Below are positions 25,425-34,355 of a stretch of 53,325 bases of DNA, piece after piece. Position 1 is the first letter of the stretch. The number at the start of each line of letters is the position of its first letter. A program made the translations under genes and the position numbers. The notes under the pieces were generated by a model. The model saw only the letters and a program-made list of their open reading frames with translations, was not told the origin of the DNA and ran no database searches. The stretch covers positions 53,362 through 106,686 of the forward strand of contig NZMJ01000031.1 of assembly GCA_002692855.1 (NCBI GenBank), read 5' to 3'. The stretch is from Maricaulis sp. (lineage in GTDB: Bacteria > Pseudomonadota > Alphaproteobacteria > Caulobacterales > Maricaulaceae).

Positions 25425-27029
25425 CTGCCGGGGGATCCGGTGGGCATTCGCCATCATGGAGAGCGTGGGGTGATGCGCCGTCAGCCGGGGCAGGACCGAA
25501 CCATCGACGACATGCAGTCCGCTCAGACCCGGTAGCTGCCCGAGCCCGTCCGTGGTCAGTGGCAGGCCCGCAGTGCGCGCGCAGGCGCGTGGCAGTGTGC
25601 CGCCATAGTGAATGTCGGTCCCCGGACGGCCGACCTTGAAACTCATCGGCAATTCGTACGTATGGCGAGATCGCAAGGTGCGGCTGAGCGCCGTCTGGGC
25701 CTGCCGCGCGCGGGCATCCGCGTCCGCAGCATGAGCGCCGGCAATGCGCAGGCGCGGCGCGCGCTGGTTTCGCGAAAGTGCCGCGCGGTTACGGGACCAT
25801 TCGCTCGGCAGGAATCCGTTCGAGACAAGGATCGCCGGGGCCAGGAGCGTGCCGAGCCGCCAGCTGCCCCTGCGCGACAGCGGGAAATGGATCGCCAGTT
25901 CCGACAGGGGTAGCCCGTCCGTGGTATATAATGCGCCTGACCCGCCGGCATCGCCCGGCTCGTTCCACGAAATCTGGGCCATGGAATAGCCGCTGCGCCG
26001 CGCGGTGCGGCCAAAGGCCGGCAGAACATAATAGGCGGCCGCGAAGCTGGGCGTCGTCAAAAGCGGCACATCGCCTTCATGTCCGGCACAATCGAGCGCA
26101 AGCGCGGTCGACTGAATGGTCCCGGCCGCGAGGATGACCCGCTCGGTCTCGAACGACACGATCGAGCCCGAGTCCACTTCGGCGCGGACCGTGTATCCCG
26201 AAGGCGTCTTCGCGATGCCGACAACGCGGTGATGGGGACGGAAATCTGCGTGCGGGGATTGTTTGAGGCGGGCAACCTCGAACCGCGCGCTCCAGGCCGA
26301 CCCCCGGTCACATCCCCAAAGGCAGGCCAGACGCCGGTCGCAGCCCGGACGGCCGGCATGAGCGGCGGTCAGCACGGCCTGATAGGGCCGGTAAAGCTGC
26401 GCGCCGGTCTTGGGCGCGCGTTGTCCAAGGACATGGCCGGCCGGCGCATCCACCGGGAGGGGCGCCATCAGACCTGGCAAGGTCCGCAGAATTGGGTCGT
26501 CGCCGTCCTGACCCGCCGGACCCGAAATGCCGATCATGTCGGCCATTGACCGGTAGGAGGCCTCATAGTCGGGCCATTCGCCGTCGCCCGCCCCCAGATC
26601 GTCAGCCGAATAGGACCGGACCATCGTTCCCCAGGCGTTGCTGAGCCCGCCCGTTCCATAAAGGCCGACCGATCGGAAGGACTCGCCATCGCCCACCGGG
26701 TCGGCATCGTATCCCGCCATCAGCGAAGCGAGTGCCGGAGCCCGCAACTTCGGAGATTCTTCGGCACTGCCAAACGCGGGATGCGAGCCGACCATCAGGT
26801 CGGTCAAAGCCGGTCCGGCCCCTGTGGCGTCAAGACGGTCGCGGAGCGGCAGGGTCGTTTCCGATCCCGCCTCCAGCCACAGGAAATCGCGGCCGGAATC
26901 AACCAGTGCGCGGGCACTTGCGACCGCGCTTGGTCCTGCTCCGATTAGGATCATGTCTGGCCTGTCCCCGCGTTCGCGATGTGTGTTTGCAATGGCGTTG
27001 GCCAACTTATAGAAGATGTCGCCATTCAA
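25416..27029 (-). CDS. GMC-family FAD-dependent oxidoreductase
   Basis: 537 residues from ATG 27029; ATG 26954 just before MILIGAGPSAV is a possible shorter start. FAD-binding GAGPSAVASARAL with DFLWLEAG, internal TVRAEVDSGSIVSFETERVILAAGTIQSTALAL (second FAD motif), and a C-terminal VVDGSVLPRLTAHHPTLSMMANA (GMC C-domain, His-x-N-type catalytic region). It oxidises a sugar or alcohol hydroxyl using FAD; substrate unknown. Located between an SDR epimerase and a GT-C protein, so it could act on a cell-surface sugar or lipid. No signal peptide seen. Confidence 0.85.
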   Translation of the reverse strand: MNGDIFYKLANAIANTHRERGDRPDMILIGAGPSAVASARALVDSGRDFLWLEAGSETTLPLRDRLDATGAGPALTDLMVGSHPAFGSAEESPKLRAPALASLMAGYDADPVGDGESFRSVGLYGTGGLSNAWGTMVRSYSADDLGAGDGEWPDYEASYRSMADMIGISGPAGQDGDDPILRTLPGLMAPLPVDAPAGHVLGQRAPKTGAQLYRPYQAVLTAAHAGRPGCDRRLACLWGCDRGSAWSARFEVARLKQSPHADFRPHHRVVGIAKTPSGYTVRAEVDSGSIVSFETERVILAAGTIQSTALALDCAGHEGDVPLLTTPSFAAAYYVLPAFGRTARRSGYSMAQISWNEPGDAGGSGALYTTDGLPLSELAIHFPLSRRGSWRLGTLLAPAILVSNGFLPSEWSRNRAALSRNQRAPRLRIAGAHAADADARARQAQTALSRTLRSRHTYELPMSFKVGRPGTDIHYGGTLPRACARTAGLPLTTDGLGQLPGLSGLHVVDGSVLPRLTAHHPTLSMMANAHRIPRQLA

Positions 27030-27076
27030 GCGTACCGGGTTTTCCCGCTTTTCCCCGACCGCTCCTGGAGATCCCG

Positions 27077-29581
27077 ATGACCGCCTTCAATTTTGGCCGA
27101 CACACCTGGATTGCACCCGTCATCGCGCTGCTGGTCGCGGCGGTCGCGATGGGTTTCGCCACCCTGATGATTACCGAGCCGCTCGCGGCCCGCTGGGGTC
27201 CAGGCCAGCTGAAGTGGACCATCGTGTCGTTCGCGATCTTTGCAGTCGCGGGAACGGTTATCGCCGCCGTGACCCGCCGCCCCCTGATGGCGGTTCTGGG
27301 CGCCCTGATCGTCGCTCCGTCATTCCTGGGGCTCGACGCGTGGACGGCTGCGGCGGCGCTCATGCTGTGCTCGCTCTCGGCCGGAGCGATTGTCCTGCGG
27401 ATCTTCCGGCGCAGGCTGGAAGCCGGTACCGACGCCCTGTTCGCGGTCATCATTGGCCTCGCAACCATTTCCACCGCGATCTTCCTGACGTCGCCGGTCT
27501 CCATCCACACGCCGCTGACCTATTCCCTTGGAATCGTGGCGCTCGTCGCGGGCGGCGTGTTGCTCGGCGTTTTCTCCGATGTCATCGCGATTGTTCGCCG
27601 CCTGAGCGCGACCGAAGTCCGCGAAATCAACCTGATCGATACCATCCTCGCCGGGCTGGTCATTGCAGCCATCGTGATGCTGGCGCTCTATGCCCGCCTG
27701 CCGGTCGTGGACAATGACTCCCTGATCCTGCACCTGCGCCTTCCGCTGATGTTGCAGGACTACGGGCACGCCCGGTTCGCGACCGAAGACCTGCTGGTGG
27801 GTCACTTCCCGGCCGCCGCGGACTGGCTTTACGGGTTTGGCGCTGTCATCGCGGGCGAAGACGGCGCGAAAGCGATCAATCTCAGCTTCGCCCTTCTGGT
27901 GGGCGGGATCATCATCACCTGGCTCAATCTCGCAGCCGGCATGCGGGCCGCCTTTGCCGGTGCCGCGCTCTTCCTGACCGCTCCGATCCTCTACCACGAG
28001 ACCGTAACGCTCTTCGTCGAGAACTATTTCACGCTGTTGCTGCTCGCCTCGGTCTTCTTTGCGTGGTGCTATTCGCGCGATCCCCGCCCTTACTACCTGC
28101 TCGCCTGCACCTTCACGGTCGGCGCAGCCGGCGCGGCAAAGCTGCTCGGCCTGCTGATCATCCCGCCTCTCGCGATCTGGCTGATTGTGAGCATCGTCCG
28201 GAACAAGCGGTATACGGATTTCGCCTGGGCGGCGCTGGCCGGAGGCGGCCTGGCGCTGCTGGCAGCGCACTGGCCTTACACAATGGCGTGGCTGCGCACA
28301 GGCAACCCGCTCTTTCCCTTCTACAACACGTTTTTCCGGTCGCCTCACGGGCCAGAGCAGGACTGGATCAACGCGCTTTTCCATCAGACACTGACGCCGG
28401 AATCCTTCGTGCGGATGTCGTTCGACGCGTCGCCTTTCCTGGAAAGCGCAGGCGTGGCATTCGCGCCCTTCATCATTCTCGCGCCGATATTCCTGGTGCT
28501 CGCCCTGCTGGCCGGACCGGCACACCGCAAGCTGGCGCTGACGCTGGGCTTGCCGGTTCTGCTCGTCGGACTTGGCTATCTCATCCTGACCTCGTTGCAG
28601 CAGACCTATTTGCGCTATTTCTTCCCGCTCGTGCCGATGTGGGCGGTGGCGATGGGCGTGTTCTCGGCGCCCCTCTTCGTCCGGGGGACCTGGCGCCTGT
28701 CATCCGTGAGCGTCGCTGCGTTGGCGGTGCTGATTACCTTCCAGGCCGTCAACGGTCCGGGCGCCTTCTATTTCACCCGGCATCTGACACCGCTCCAGAC
28801 CGCCTTCTCCTCAACGATCGAGGACATGCGCAGGACGCGCGCGCCGGAGCGCTTCATCAACGATTATCTGCGCGGGCGGACGGATAATGACGAGCCTGTC
28901 GCCTATTTCTGGCGGCCCTTTATCGCGGGCTCGACCGAAAATGCCGTCGCGCTCCACCCCTTCTATTCCTGGGGGCCGTGGTCGGATTTCGACGCAGCTC
29001 AACGTGCAGGCGGATTGCAGGACTTCATCGCGACGCGAGGCGTCAGATGGTTTGTTCTTCATGACACGGCCGTGGTCCATGCCGGGGCCGGGACTTTGGA
29101 AACGCTCGAAACATTGGCCGAACAGGAAATCCGCCTGAGCGGTGCGACGCTCTACCGGGTCCGGGATGACGTCTTCTTCGACGACGTGATCGCGGCCTTC
29201 GAAACTCCCTCAACCCTTCCCGAGGGGTGGACCCCTGTTGGCGAAATTCCGGTTGAGGACGGCGCAGTGGTGGTCGATCCGCAAAACCTGCTCGTGCTTG
29301 GCGTCGAGGTGGACGGGGATTCCGTCATCCTCGTCGAGGCCGACATCGCCTGCGGTGAAAATGCCAACTACGCCCAGCTCCACATGAACTGGCTCGACGC
29401 GGAGAGCACCTTCCTGCGGGTCGATATTCCCAACTTCCCGTGCCGGACGGGAACCTTCCCGCTGCGCCACGAATTCCACGCTCCCGATGGGGCCACGCAA
29501 GGTGTTCTGGTGATCGACGGACCCTGGGGCGGGACACAGGAGTTTCACAGCTTCCAGGCCCGTCAGAACAGCGCCCGCTGA
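27077..29581 (+). CDS. Large polytopic GT-C-like glycosyltransferase (GT39/ArnT-like) with C-terminal soluble domain
   Basis: 834 residues from ATG 27077, with CTGGAG upstream. About 15 hydrophobic segments occupy residues 10-600; an acidic luminal loop LPVVDNDSLILHLRLP sits where GT-C enzymes hold a catalytic D/E. The remaining ~230 residues (about 605-834) form a soluble periplasmic region with a beta-rich end (VVVDPQNLLVLGVEVDGDSVILVEADIACG). It probably transfers a sugar from a polyprenyl-phosphate donor, such as one made by the GT2 enzyme at 21993, onto a surface molecule. Divergent from the GMC gene. Confidence 0.8.
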   Translation: MTAFNFGRHTWIAPVIALLVAAVAMGFATLMITEPLAARWGPGQLKWTIVSFAIFAVAGTVIAAVTRRPLMAVLGALIVAPSFLGLDAWTAAAALMLCSLSAGAIVLRIFRRRLEAGTDALFAVIIGLATISTAIFLTSPVSIHTPLTYSLGIVALVAGGVLLGVFSDVIAIVRRLSATEVREINLIDTILAGLVIAAIVMLALYARLPVVDNDSLILHLRLPLMLQDYGHARFATEDLLVGHFPAAADWLYGFGAVIAGEDGAKAINLSFALLVGGIIITWLNLAAGMRAAFAGAALFLTAPILYHETVTLFVENYFTLLLLASVFFAWCYSRDPRPYYLLACTFTVGAAGAAKLLGLLIIPPLAIWLIVSIVRNKRYTDFAWAALAGGGLALLAAHWPYTMAWLRTGNPLFPFYNTFFRSPHGPEQDWINALFHQTLTPESFVRMSFDASPFLESAGVAFAPFIILAPIFLVLALLAGPAHRKLALTLGLPVLLVGLGYLILTSLQQTYLRYFFPLVPMWAVAMGVFSAPLFVRGTWRLSSVSVAALAVLITFQAVNGPGAFYFTRHLTPLQTAFSSTIEDMRRTRAPERFINDYLRGRTDNDEPVAYFWRPFIAGSTENAVALHPFYSWGPWSDFDAAQRAGGLQDFIATRGVRWFVLHDTAVVHAGAGTLETLETLAEQEIRLSGATLYRVRDDVFFDDVIAAFETPSTLPEGWTPVGEIPVEDGAVVVDPQNLLVLGVEVDGDSVILVEADIACGENANYAQLHMNWLDAESTFLRVDIPNFPCRTGTFPLRHEFHAPDGATQGVLVIDGPWGGTQEFHSFQARQNSAR

Positions 29582-29695
29582 CTGCCGCGCAATATCTTTG
29601 CGAAAAGCACCCCTGACCTCCCGTTGCGGGTTGGCGTCGGCATCGCGACACGCTAGGTGTGCGGCGCCTGCACGAAGCGTCATGAGGGGGGCGAG

Positions 29696-30850
29696 GTGAT
29701 TCACGTACTCGCAGTCGTCGGCACGCGGCCGGAAGCCATCAAGATGGCGCCGCTGATCCGCGAGCTGAAACAGCAATCCTGGGTAAAATGCACAGTTGCA
29801 TTGACCGCCCAGCATCGCGATCTGCTGGATCGCGCACTGGCTGCCTTCGATGTGAAGGGCGACATCGATCTCGACCTGATGCGCCCCAATCAGAGCCTCG
29901 GCGAGATCACCGGCCGGGCCTTTGCGGGCCTCGACAGCGTGCTGCGCGACATGAAGCCGGACATCGTCCTGGCGCAGGGCGACACGACGACCGTGATGGT
30001 CACGGCCCTGACGAGCTTTTATCAGAACATCCCCTTCGGGCACGTCGAAGCGGGCCTGCGGACTGGCGATTTGCGCAATCCCTTCCCCGAGGAAATGAAC
30101 CGGGTCTTCGCCGGGAAAGTCGCTGCCCTTCATTTCGCGCCGACCGCACAGTCAGCCGGTGCGCTGCTGAGCGAGGGGATTGATCCCGCCACCGTTCACC
30201 TGACCGGAAACACAGTCATCGATGCCTTGCTGCACATGCGCAAGGAGGCTGCGGCGCTGAAACTGGAGCTGCCCGAGGGCGCGCGCCTGGTCCTGATGAC
30301 CTCGCACCGCCGCGAGAATTTCGGGGCGCCCATGTCGGAAGCCTTCGGTGCGGTTCGCCAGCTGGTCGAAGACCGCGAAGATCTGCACGTCCTTTTCCCG
30401 GTTCACCCGAACCCGAATGTGAAGGAGCAGGTCGACCGGCACCTGCGCGGCCATCCGCGCATCCATCTCAGCGATCCGCTCGACTATGAGGAATTCACCG
30501 CGGCCATGGACCGGGCAGACCTGATCCTGACCGATTCCGGCGGTGTGCAGGAAGAAGCCCCCGCGCTCGGCAAGCCGGTCCTGGTGATGCGCCGGGAAAC
30601 CGAACGCCCCGAGGCCGTGGAGTTCGGCGTCGTGAAACTGATCGGCACCGACGCCAACGCCATTCGCGACTGGGTCGGCCGCCTGCTCGACAATCCGGAC
30701 GATTATGCCGGCATGTCGCGCGGCGTGTCTCCGTACGGGGATGGCTTGGCAGCGCGTCGCATTGTCCAGGCCGTGGCCGATCATTTCGGTGTCGAAACCG
30801 GCCAGGATCGGCTGGACAGTTTCGATCCTGAACGTGCCGCACGCGCTTAG
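29696..30850 (+). CDS. wecB: UDP-N-acetylglucosamine 2-epimerase (non-hydrolysing)
   Basis: 384 residues from GTG 29696, which follows a GAGGGGGG stretch 5 bases upstream. Family signature VVGTRPEAIKMAPLIREL at the N-terminus, AQGDTTTV, HVEAGLRTGDLRNPFPEEMNR, TSHRRENFG, and ILTDSGGVQEEAPALGKPVLVMRRETERPE (active-site Glu and UDP-site). It interconverts UDP-GlcNAc and UDP-ManNAc, a common precursor of capsules and O-antigens. Downstream, a weak short hairpin and seven Ts (30851-30857) could end the transcript before the operon at 30908. Confidence 0.94.
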   Translation: MIHVLAVVGTRPEAIKMAPLIRELKQQSWVKCTVALTAQHRDLLDRALAAFDVKGDIDLDLMRPNQSLGEITGRAFAGLDSVLRDMKPDIVLAQGDTTTVMVTALTSFYQNIPFGHVEAGLRTGDLRNPFPEEMNRVFAGKVAALHFAPTAQSAGALLSEGIDPATVHLTGNTVIDALLHMRKEAAALKLELPEGARLVLMTSHRRENFGAPMSEAFGAVRQLVEDREDLHVLFPVHPNPNVKEQVDRHLRGHPRIHLSDPLDYEEFTAAMDRADLILTDSGGVQEEAPALGKPVLVMRRETERPEAVEFGVVKLIGTDANAIRDWVGRLLDNPDDYAGMSRGVSPYGDGLAARRIVQAVADHFGVETGQDRLDSFDPERAARA

Positions 30851-30907
30851 GTTTTTTTCTGATACCGGTGGTGTATTCGAACACGGCTTGGACTATTAAC
30901 CAGTCGT

Positions 30908-32989
30908 GTGAAGGTTCAGGGGGCCGTTTTGGGCAAATTCGTAATCATTGATCCTTCGATCTCCGGTGATGGCGGGCATTATCTTGAGTACGCCCTGCGC
31001 GTTCTGAAGGCCGCCGGCCGCGAGGGCTGGTCTCTCGTTCTCGGGGTAAACAAGACGTTCGACGTGACGATCGACCGCAAATTGTCGATCGATGTCGAGC
31101 CTATCTTCACCTATGATATCTGGGGCCGCGACCTTTCGGCCTCTGCCAAGGAAATTGCACCGGCGACCGAAGACGAACGCCGGCAGATGCGCCGCCTGTT
31201 TTCGCGAAGCGGCCTGCTGTGGCAACTCGCCGCGCACCCGGACGTCGCGCGGATCTACCTCGGTGAAACCGGCCTGCCCGAACGGATCGCCAAGCGCCTG
31301 ACCCGGCTCGTGCCGGTGTATACGGCGGCCCAGGAACGCCAGAGCCGACGCCGCGCCGTCGCGGGCGAGGCGGGCTTCGCGGACGAGATGGCCAGTCTGC
31401 GCCGCGATATTTCGGCCCTGCTCGGTGACCCCTCCCAAATGGAGAAAGACCGGCTCTCCACGACACGGTCGCTGGAGTCGATCGAACGCGCCGCCACGAT
31501 TACGCGCGATTTTGCGGATCGGCTTGAGGAGATGCACGATCGCCATGATCTCGGGAAAGGCGACATCGTCTTCATTCCGACAATGGCGTGGCCCGACCTG
31601 ACCGGTTTCGTCGAATTCCTCTCCCATCGGGAAGGCAAGCCGAAACCGATCTACGCCCCGCTGTTCCGGCGCAACATCTTCAATTGCTATCCGCGCGACT
31701 ACACCGAGCAGGGATATTCGGTTCATCCCTACCGGCGCGCCTTCGCGGCCCTGCAAACCGTCGCCGACGGTTCGGTACGGGTCTGCACGGACACCGAGCC
31801 TCTCACCGAACAATACCGCCAGGTGACCGACGTCCCGCTCGCCACGCTTCCCATTCCGTGTCCGAAGACGCGGATGGCGCGCCGCAATGCCGACGACAAG
31901 AAGCCGGTCAGCCTCGTCTATCTGGGTGATGCGCGGTCTGAAAAGGGGTTCGACAGTCTCCCGATGATCGCGAAGTCCATTCGCGATGGCGATCTGAAGG
32001 GCAAGTTCTGCATTCGGACCCAGCTCTATTTCCCGCCGAAATCGTCCGACATGCAGATGATCCAGGCTGGTGAGCAATTGCGCCGTTATGACGATGACAT
32101 CGTCTCGATCGTCGAGGGCAGCCTCAATTCGGAAGCCTATGTCTCCGAGATCGAGAAGGCGGGCGCGATCCTGATCGCCTATGACCGTCAGAACTATGCC
32201 GCCCGCAGCTCGGGCATCTTCATGGAAGCGGCAGCGGCCGGCGTGCCCGTCATTGCCACGGCCGGGACATGGATGTCGGGGCTGATCGGCGAGGCGACGT
32301 GGGAGTATCACCACGAGAGCGTCGAAAATTCCGAGGTCATCAGCGTGTCGCGCTCCGGTGCGCTCGATTGGCGCCAGATCGCTGGCAACGACGATACGGC
32401 TGCGGACCAATCCGAAGATGACGCGATCCAGCTCCGCCCGGACGTTACCACCTATATCGCGCCTTCCGTCCCGCGCCAGGCGACGCATTTATGGCTGACC
32501 TTTGAAGGCGGTGCCGGATCCAGCGGTTGCCACACATCGATCCAGCTTACCCAGCGGGATCATAATCTGAAGACGCTCCACGAACGGACCTTCACGATGG
32601 GCGGGTCGCAGAGCGGCAAGCAGTCGCTGGTCGTTCCGGTCGAGAGGCTGGCCCAGTCCTTCTGGATCGGGTTCCAGAACCTTTACACGCGCGCGCCGTT
32701 CAATTTGTCCGGCCTGCGTGTTTGCTGGCTGCGGCGTGAGGCGCCGATTGCGCGATGTGCGGGAGGTGTCACCACCCAACTCTACAGCCCGCAGCGCTAT
32801 TCTGACATGATCAATCACGCACTGCCGGAACTGCATGCCGATTACGACGAGATTGCGCGCAGCGCCGCGCATCTTGCCAAGGCGTATGCGCGTGAACATT
32901 CCGCCGAGACCCTGGTTGACCGCCTGATCACGGCAGCCAGGAAATCCGATCATGAACCGCCGCGCGAATTGAGGGCTTTCCAATGGTAA
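30908..32989 (+). CDS. Large GT-B glycosyltransferase with extra C-terminal domain
   Basis: 693 residues from GTG 30908; TTG 30929 with CAGGGGG upstream is a possible shorter start. An N-terminal Rossmann-like part (FVIIDPSISGDGGHYLEYALRVL) and a GT4-like second half (about 330-470): SLVYLGDARSEKGFDSLPMIAK, VSIVEGSLNSEAYVSEI, LIAYDRQNYAARSSGIFMEAAAAGVPVIATAGTWM. After about residue 500 an unusual beta-rich part follows (LWLTFEGGAGSSGCHTSIQLTQRD ... VPVERLAQSFWIGFQNL). Helical C-terminal end. First gene of a three-gene operon; the donor is unknown. A relative without the extra domain is at 44917. Confidence 0.82.
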   Translation: MKVQGAVLGKFVIIDPSISGDGGHYLEYALRVLKAAGREGWSLVLGVNKTFDVTIDRKLSIDVEPIFTYDIWGRDLSASAKEIAPATEDERRQMRRLFSRSGLLWQLAAHPDVARIYLGETGLPERIAKRLTRLVPVYTAAQERQSRRRAVAGEAGFADEMASLRRDISALLGDPSQMEKDRLSTTRSLESIERAATITRDFADRLEEMHDRHDLGKGDIVFIPTMAWPDLTGFVEFLSHREGKPKPIYAPLFRRNIFNCYPRDYTEQGYSVHPYRRAFAALQTVADGSVRVCTDTEPLTEQYRQVTDVPLATLPIPCPKTRMARRNADDKKPVSLVYLGDARSEKGFDSLPMIAKSIRDGDLKGKFCIRTQLYFPPKSSDMQMIQAGEQLRRYDDDIVSIVEGSLNSEAYVSEIEKAGAILIAYDRQNYAARSSGIFMEAAAAGVPVIATAGTWMSGLIGEATWEYHHESVENSEVISVSRSGALDWRQIAGNDDTAADQSEDDAIQLRPDVTTYIAPSVPRQATHLWLTFEGGAGSSGCHTSIQLTQRDHNLKTLHERTFTMGGSQSGKQSLVVPVERLAQSFWIGFQNLYTRAPFNLSGLRVCWLRREAPIARCAGGVTTQLYSPQRYSDMINHALPELHADYDEIARSAAHLAKAYAREHSAETLVDRLITAARKSDHEPPRELRAFQW

Positions 32990-34338
32990 CCGAAGGCGGC
33001 CGTAACCGGATTCGCATCCTGGCCCTGTCCGATGTCGCGGTGGGCTATGGCTCGCCGCAAGTCCAGTATCTGCTGGATTCCCTGCGCCGCCACTACCGCA
33101 ATGCGTCGGTCACGATGGTTGAGCCGGACCAGAAGCGCCGCGCGCGCCGCGATCCGCTCTTTCCCGAGATCGAGGTCATTCGTGTCGTCACGACCATGCC
33201 GCCTTATGACGGGGCGTTTCACGTCGAGTACAATCTCGAACTGCGCAAGATTATCGAGGAGCGCAAGCCGCACATCCTCATCGCCACGCACGGCTGGGTT
33301 CTGCCCTCCATCCTGACGGCGAACTGGAAGCCCGATTGCTTCATCTACTACATGCTCGAAAGCCTGACGCACCAGCGCCAGGGCATGGGCGAGCTGGCCA
33401 TCGAGATCAATCGCCAGGCGCTCGGTGTCGCCGACATCGTGCTGACCCCCGAAATCCACCGGTCGGAAGCGGACCTGCGCGCGGTCGGCTGGACGGCAGA
33501 CGGCTTTATCGAGATTTTCAACTCGTCGCACGGCATCCCGGAAAAAGACCTTGTTCCGGCCGACGAGCGGCGCGAGCGAATTCTCTATTCCGGGTCGATC
33601 GGTCCTGCCACGCTGACCTCTCACCTCGCGCAGGAATCGCTCAGCTCGGTCAAGTTCGACATTGCCGGCCCGGCGGAAACCGAAGAGGCGCGCCAGATGC
33701 TGGCCGAGCTTCAGAGGCGACCGAATGTCAATTATCTGGGCGTTCTGCCCGCCAGTGAACTGGCCAAGACGCGCGGCCAGTATGCCTATTCACTGGTGAT
33801 GTGGAATCCGACCGACATCAACCAGCTCTATGCGTCTCCGAACAAGTTTTTCGAGACGATCCAGGCGGGCGTTCCGCCGATCGCGGCACCGCACCCGCAA
33901 TGCACCGAGATCATCGACCGCTACAAATGCGGGCAGGTCATGGCGGACTGGGAAGCGGATTCCTTCTCAAAGGCCGTCACCAAGGCGATGCGTCTCTTCC
34001 GGACAGACCGGAGGGGTTATTCCGACATGGTGGCCGGTTGCCTGAAGGCGAGCAAGACCGAGCTGAAATGGGATATCCAGTTCCGCAAGGTTGTCTCGCG
34101 CTTGCCCGGCGCCCGTGCGCTGACCGGTCAGCCCGCACCCGCCGGTGTGGCTGATGGCGAGGCGGACACGGCAGCGCCCGCGACTGCGCGAACCGGATCG
34201 ACCAGGTCGAAGACGGGAACCAAGGTGTCCGCGTCCGCCAAGAAGGCGACGGTTTCGAAGGGATCGAAGTCCCGGTCGGCCAAGCCCAAGCGCGGACCGT
34301 CGCGTAACAAGACTCCGGACACGTCATCCCGGAGCTAA
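32983..34338 (+). CDS. Glycosyltransferase of the SDV-GYG paralogue family, with Lys/Ser/Ala-rich tail
   Basis: 451 residues, overlapping the preceding stop by seven bases. The catalytic part (1-375) begins RIRILALSDVAVGYGSPQV, has VEPDQKRRARR, IATHGWVLPSIL, a GS strand RERILYSGSIGP, and the acceptor/donor-site segment LVMWNPTDINQLYASPNKFFETIQAGVPPIAAPHPQC. The same two signatures occur in the genes at 46670 and 52040, so these three are paralogues of one GT-B-like family. The last ~75 residues are a basic low-complexity tail (SKTGTKVSASAKKATVSKG) like histone H1 tails. Substrates unknown. Confidence 0.8.
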   Translation: MVTEGGRNRIRILALSDVAVGYGSPQVQYLLDSLRRHYRNASVTMVEPDQKRRARRDPLFPEIEVIRVVTTMPPYDGAFHVEYNLELRKIIEERKPHILIATHGWVLPSILTANWKPDCFIYYMLESLTHQRQGMGELAIEINRQALGVADIVLTPEIHRSEADLRAVGWTADGFIEIFNSSHGIPEKDLVPADERRERILYSGSIGPATLTSHLAQESLSSVKFDIAGPAETEEARQMLAELQRRPNVNYLGVLPASELAKTRGQYAYSLVMWNPTDINQLYASPNKFFETIQAGVPPIAAPHPQCTEIIDRYKCGQVMADWEADSFSKAVTKAMRLFRTDRRGYSDMVAGCLKASKTELKWDIQFRKVVSRLPGARALTGQPAPAGVADGEADTAAPATARTGSTRSKTGTKVSASAKKATVSKGSKSRSAKPKRGPSRNKTPDTSSRS

Positions 34339-34355
34339 TCCAGCCGGGCGGTTGA

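Noticed and set aside
27320..28525. 401-codon minus-strand open frame opposite the GT-C-like gene
   Set aside because: Low-complexity Arg/Glu/Gln-rich translation opposite clear membrane segments.
30851..30857. T-run after wecB as a terminator
   Set aside because: The preceding hairpin is only about four pairs, too weak to call.
30896..32488. 530-codon minus-strand open frame opposite the large glycosyltransferase
   Set aside because: Arg/Asp-rich, without motif; the plus strand shows a glycosyltransferase.
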